16,448 nucleotides of DNA, taken from an uncultured Alphaproteobacteria bacterium (lineage in GTDB: Bacteria > Pseudomonadota > Alphaproteobacteria > Rs-D84). The notes under the pieces are model-generated. The model was not told the DNA's origin. It did no database searches and saw only the letters and a list, made by a program, of their open reading frames with translations. The stretch is taken from the NCBI GenBank assembly GCA_944390185.1, contig CALXPA010000013.1, positions 1 to 16,448 on the forward strand. The letters run 5' to 3'. Both the position numbers and the translations under genes were made by a program. Shown in pieces: positions 14,444 through 16,448 of the stretch. The stretch's first letter is position 1. Every line of letters begins with the position of its first letter.

Positions 14444-15856
14444 ATGCTAGAATATTTACGTAATGCGGCAGAAAAGCCGGTGGCAAAAATACTGATTGGA
14501 TTATTGGCTTTTTCGTTTGTTGGATGGGGGGTGGCCGAATGGATTTTTGGTGGCACCGCCAGTGATACTACGTTGGTCAGCGTGGGTGACCGGGACATCA
14601 CAATCAATGAATTTAATATTGAAAAGTCGCGCCAGTTATCTATGCTGTCGCGCGATGCCCAGCGGGATATATATGCAGATGCGGCGGCGATGCGGGCACT
14701 GGACCAACAGGTGCTGGGGACCCTGGCGACCCAGGCAATGGTAGAAAATCGTGCGGATGATTTGGGCTTTGTGGTTTCGGACGCACAGATTGCGCGTGAA
14801 ATTACGCTATTCCCGGAATTTCAAATGAATGGCCAGTTTTCGACATATTTGTTCGATACGATTTTGGCGCGTACCGGATATAGCGAGGCCGCGTTCGCCA
14901 ACGTTCTGCGTGGGCAGTTGTTGCGGGGGTATGTGCTGGCCCCGGTTTCGGTGCCGATTTCTGTGCCAGACTTTGCGGTGCGGGCGGCGTATGATGCACG
15001 GTACGCAACGCGTCAAATCGAATATGCAACGGTAAAATATTCTGATTTTTCGGTTGATGAACCAACTGTGGAACAGCTGCGCACGTTTTATGAACAGAAT
15101 CCGCACACTGTGCCAGAACAGCGGACGGTGTCGTATGTCTTGGTGGCGGCCGATATGGACAAGCCAGATGAATATGATGCGGCATATCAACAGGCCATAT
15201 TGGTCGAAGATGATATTATCGCAGGCGAAACGATGGCGACGGCTGCAAAAAATCATGGCGCAAAGTATGTCGCGTTGGGGACGTTCGATGCGGCCAACCG
15301 ACCCGCAGATGTGATATTGACAGATTCTATGATGGCAAATATCTTTGATATGGAAGAAGGACTGGAAAGCGAACTGATGGAAACACGGCACGGTTTCGTC
15401 ATTGTTCGTGTAGACCAGGTTATACCGACGCATAATGCAGAATTCGAATCTGTCCAGGATGACTTGGTCGATGCATGGAAGCGCGCAGAACAGCGTAAAC
15501 AGGCATATGTTCGTGCGAATGAAATCTTGGTCGATTTAAATGATGGGAACCAGATGGATGGTGGAAAAACGGTGACCGTATCGCGTGCCCAGGGGGCGCC
15601 GGTGGATGTCTTGTCGGCGGCGTTTAATTCCCAGATTGGTTCAAATTCGATTGTTGATGGAACAGATGCGTTCTATGTATTGCACGTGGATCATGAAATT
15701 ATGCCCGATGTTGACGATGCCAAGATGGCAGATATCCGGAAAGAGCTGGAAAACATCGCCACCCAGGGAATATCTGATGATTATAACACATTTTTGGGGC
15801 GTGAATATCCTGTCGAAATCAATGACAAGGTGTACAATCGGTTCTTTGCCAGGTAA
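14444..15856 (+). CDS. ppiD: PpiD-like membrane-anchored periplasmic folding factor (SurA_N/parvulin family)
   Basis: The protein has a short cytoplasmic N-terminus, one transmembrane helix (15-36) and a large periplasmic part, the topology of PpiD, which helps newly exported proteins fold near the Sec translocon. The opening (MLEYLRNAAEKPVAKILIGLLAFSF) is typical of alphaproteobacterial PpiD. Residues 43-165 fit the SurA_N-like chaperone domain (VSVGDRDITINEF, MVENRADDLGFVVSDAQI). Residues about 205-330 fit a degraded parvulin domain (RTFYEQNPHTVPEQRTVSYVLV; ETRHGFVIVRVDQV), and a second chaperone segment runs to the end. At 470 aa it is about 150 residues shorter than usual for the family. 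Isomerase activity is doubtful, as also known for E. coli PpiD. AAAAGGGGATT precedes the ATG. Divergent tpiA supports the call. Confidence 0.87.
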   Translation: MLEYLRNAAEKPVAKILIGLLAFSFVGWGVAEWIFGGTASDTTLVSVGDRDITINEFNIEKSRQLSMLSRDAQRDIYADAAAMRALDQQVLGTLATQAMVENRADDLGFVVSDAQIAREITLFPEFQMNGQFSTYLFDTILARTGYSEAAFANVLRGQLLRGYVLAPVSVPISVPDFAVRAAYDARYATRQIEYATVKYSDFSVDEPTVEQLRTFYEQNPHTVPEQRTVSYVLVAADMDKPDEYDAAYQQAILVEDDIIAGETMATAAKNHGAKYVALGTFDAANRPADVILTDSMMANIFDMEEGLESELMETRHGFVIVRVDQVIPTHNAEFESVQDDLVDAWKRAEQRKQAYVRANEILVDLNDGNQMDGGKTVTVSRAQGAPVDVLSAAFNSQIGSNSIVDGTDAFYVLHVDHEIMPDVDDAKMADIRKELENIATQGISDDYNTFLGREYPVEINDKVYNRFFAR

Positions 15857-15870
15857 TGGTGTTAAAAACA

Positions 15871-15899
15871 TTGCAAAAAATCGCGCAATGTGCTAGAAT
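15871..15899 (+). promoter_or_regulatory. Promoter for the leader and the 16057 gene, with inverted repeat
   Basis: TTGCAA (15871-15876), a 17-base spacer and TAGAAT (15894-15899) form a good sigma-70-type promoter, with start near 15906. CATTGC (15869-15874) and GCAATG (15885-15890) form an inverted repeat that overlaps the -35 and the spacer, a possible operator. Confidence 0.7.
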
Positions 15900-15925
15900 T
15901 CTGGGCAAGAGCAGGGAAAAACACT

Positions 15926-15955
15926 ATGCCTAATCTAAACCACCGTTTAGATTAG
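15926..15955 (+). CDS. Putative 9-residue leader peptide MPNLNHRLD
   Basis: ATG at 15926 opens a 9-codon frame ending in TAG at 15953-15955, with AGGGA (15913-15917) at suitable spacing upstream. The stop codon ends exactly where the 11-base-pair hairpin of the leader ends, so translation would melt the hairpin. It includes Leu codons CTA and TTA. Translation is inferred, not shown. Confidence 0.4.
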   Translation: MPNLNHRLD

Positions 15956-16034
15956 ACGCGTTGGGGGCAGAAAAAGTCCCGGAAATCCGGGAAAAATAAA
16001 TCAAAAAAACTGCCTAATCCAAACGGTGGTTTTT
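15930..16034 (+). promoter_or_regulatory. Structured leader with competing pairings (attenuator-like)
   Basis: Hairpin 1: CTAATCTAAAC (15930-15940) pairs with GTTTAGATTAG (15945-15955) around loop CACC. Hairpin 2: TCCCGG (15977-15982) pairs with CCGGGA (15987-15992). The sequence at 15937-15955 is also complementary to 16014-16032 in 18 of 19 positions (core AAACCACCGTTT with AAACGGTGGTTT), followed by T to 16034. Hairpin 1 and this long pairing exclude each other. TGCCTAATCTAAAC (15927-15940) recurs at 16011-16024 with one change, so the two copies compete for the same partner. The strong ribosome binding site of the next gene follows at 16045-16051. Confidence 0.6.
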
Positions 16035-16056
16035 ATGCCAAGGAAAGGAGGGCGCG

Positions 16057-16448
16057 ATGCGACATCTGTTACACAGCGTAATTTGCGGATTGACGGCTGC
16101 GCTGGTTGTTGTGTCTGGTGCCCGTGCCGATGCCCAGGATACAGTAACTCTATTAAGGACGATGTATGAATCGGCTGTGGCCGCAGAACTGGGCGAGACA
16201 ATCAGATACAGCAGTGTTGTTTTACCACATTGTTCCGGTGTGACAGAGGTCATATTAACACTGCGCATGGCGGGGCCAGAGTGGGTAAATTTCTTTTTCC
16301 CGGATGCGGGTGGTGACCCGGCGGGTATTGATGCAGGTATGGCGGCAAATTTTTGTGTTTATACGTTGGGGCTGCATGACCAGATGGAAACGCCGTGTCC
16401 ATATAACCCCCAGGGCAGCTGTGAACAATATACAATCAGTGGCGATCC
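16057..16448 (+). CDS. Secreted protein, 5' part (partial), not recognised
   Basis: The frame is open at the right edge and gives about 130 residues. AAGGAGG at 16045-16051, 5 bases before the ATG, is the strongest ribosome binding site in the window. The N-terminus is a signal peptide (residues 1-24 or 1-26; cleavage after ARA or ADA). The mature part has an early helix (DTVTLLRTMYESAVAAEL), then mixed strands with cysteines at about 59, 97, 113 and 121, the last two in PCPYNPQGSCEQY. I recognise no family. Its long structured leader and separate promoter set it apart from ppiD upstream, from which it is 200 bases away. Confidence 0.7.
   Translation, partial: MRHLLHSVICGLTAALVVVSGARADAQDTVTLLRTMYESAVAAELGETIRYSSVVLPHCSGVTEVILTLRMAGPEWVNFFFPDAGGDPAGIDAGMAANFCVYTLGLHDQMETPCPYNPQGSCEQYTISGD

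Noticed and set aside
13696..14463. 255-aa plus-strand frame across tpiA
   Set aside because: It is antisense to an intact triosephosphate isomerase and runs through the intergenic region; it is a composition shadow.
15900..16034. Known structured RNA such as RNase P, tmRNA, SRP or 6S RNA
   Set aside because: The region is too short and lacks the conserved cores of these RNAs that I can recall; the link to the downstream gene favours a leader.
16035..16172. Frame from ATG 16035 overlapping the start of the 16057 gene, giving a Cys-rich product
   Set aside because: It is out of frame with a signal peptide that has a much better ribosome binding site; the cysteines arise from reading the signal-peptide codons in another phase.
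16001..16435. Minus-strand frames near the right edge (66, 84 and 61 aa)
   Set aside because: They are antisense to the secreted-protein gene and its leader and show no features of coding sequence.

Overview
The window looks like chromosome from a host-associated alphaproteobacterium. The housekeeping genes fit that group: a diderm lipid A gene (lpxI), a grpE, and divergent tpiA and ppiD, a pairing I recall as common in Alphaproteobacteria. They sit among many exported proteins with no close match that I recognise. Composition is moderate in GC. The genes use AAAAGG-type ribosome binding sites and few long intergenic gaps. One protein carries a domain typical of Bacteroidota TonB-dependent receptors, which would suit a gut lineage such as the uncultured RF32/Enterousia-type bacteria. 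That placement is inference.

Layout. 1-371 (-): 5' part of lpxI, running off the left edge. 461-2807 (+): an apparent operon of two tandem, paralogous outer-membrane beta-barrel proteins and a compact RlmD/TrmA-type RNA m5U methyltransferase. 2840-7885 (-): a three-gene cluster of exported cysteine-rich proteins, transcribed 293 aa, then 493 aa, then an 878-aa protein that joins Cys modules, a carboxypeptidase-regulatory-like domain and an OmpA peptidoglycan-binding domain. 8017-8652 (+): a membrane-anchored coiled-coil protein with a strong promoter and a clear terminator. 8760-12539 (+): a 1259-aa autotransporter with a signal peptide, ankyrin repeats, an extra transmembrane segment, a Gly/Ser linker, a subtilisin-like passenger that appears to lack its catalytic residues, and a beta-barrel. 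12632-13045 (+): a small orphan gene with a promoter and leader similar to that of the coiled-coil gene. 13069-14375 (-): tpiA then grpE. 14444-15856 (+): ppiD. 15857-16056: a promoter and structured leader that appears to encode a 9-residue peptide. 16057-16448 (+): a secreted protein gene cut by the right edge.

Taken together, most of the window builds or decorates the cell envelope: lipid A synthesis, outer-membrane barrels, a peptidoglycan-anchored Cys-rich protein and probable partners, a type V surface protein, and periplasmic folding by PpiD. The most unusual items are the mutually exclusive pairings in the leader before the last gene, the apparent pseudo-protease autotransporter, and the Bacteroidota-like module inside the OmpA protein. 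No gene-free stretch exceeds 300 bases. I saw no tRNA, rRNA, CRISPR array, insertion sequence or phage gene.
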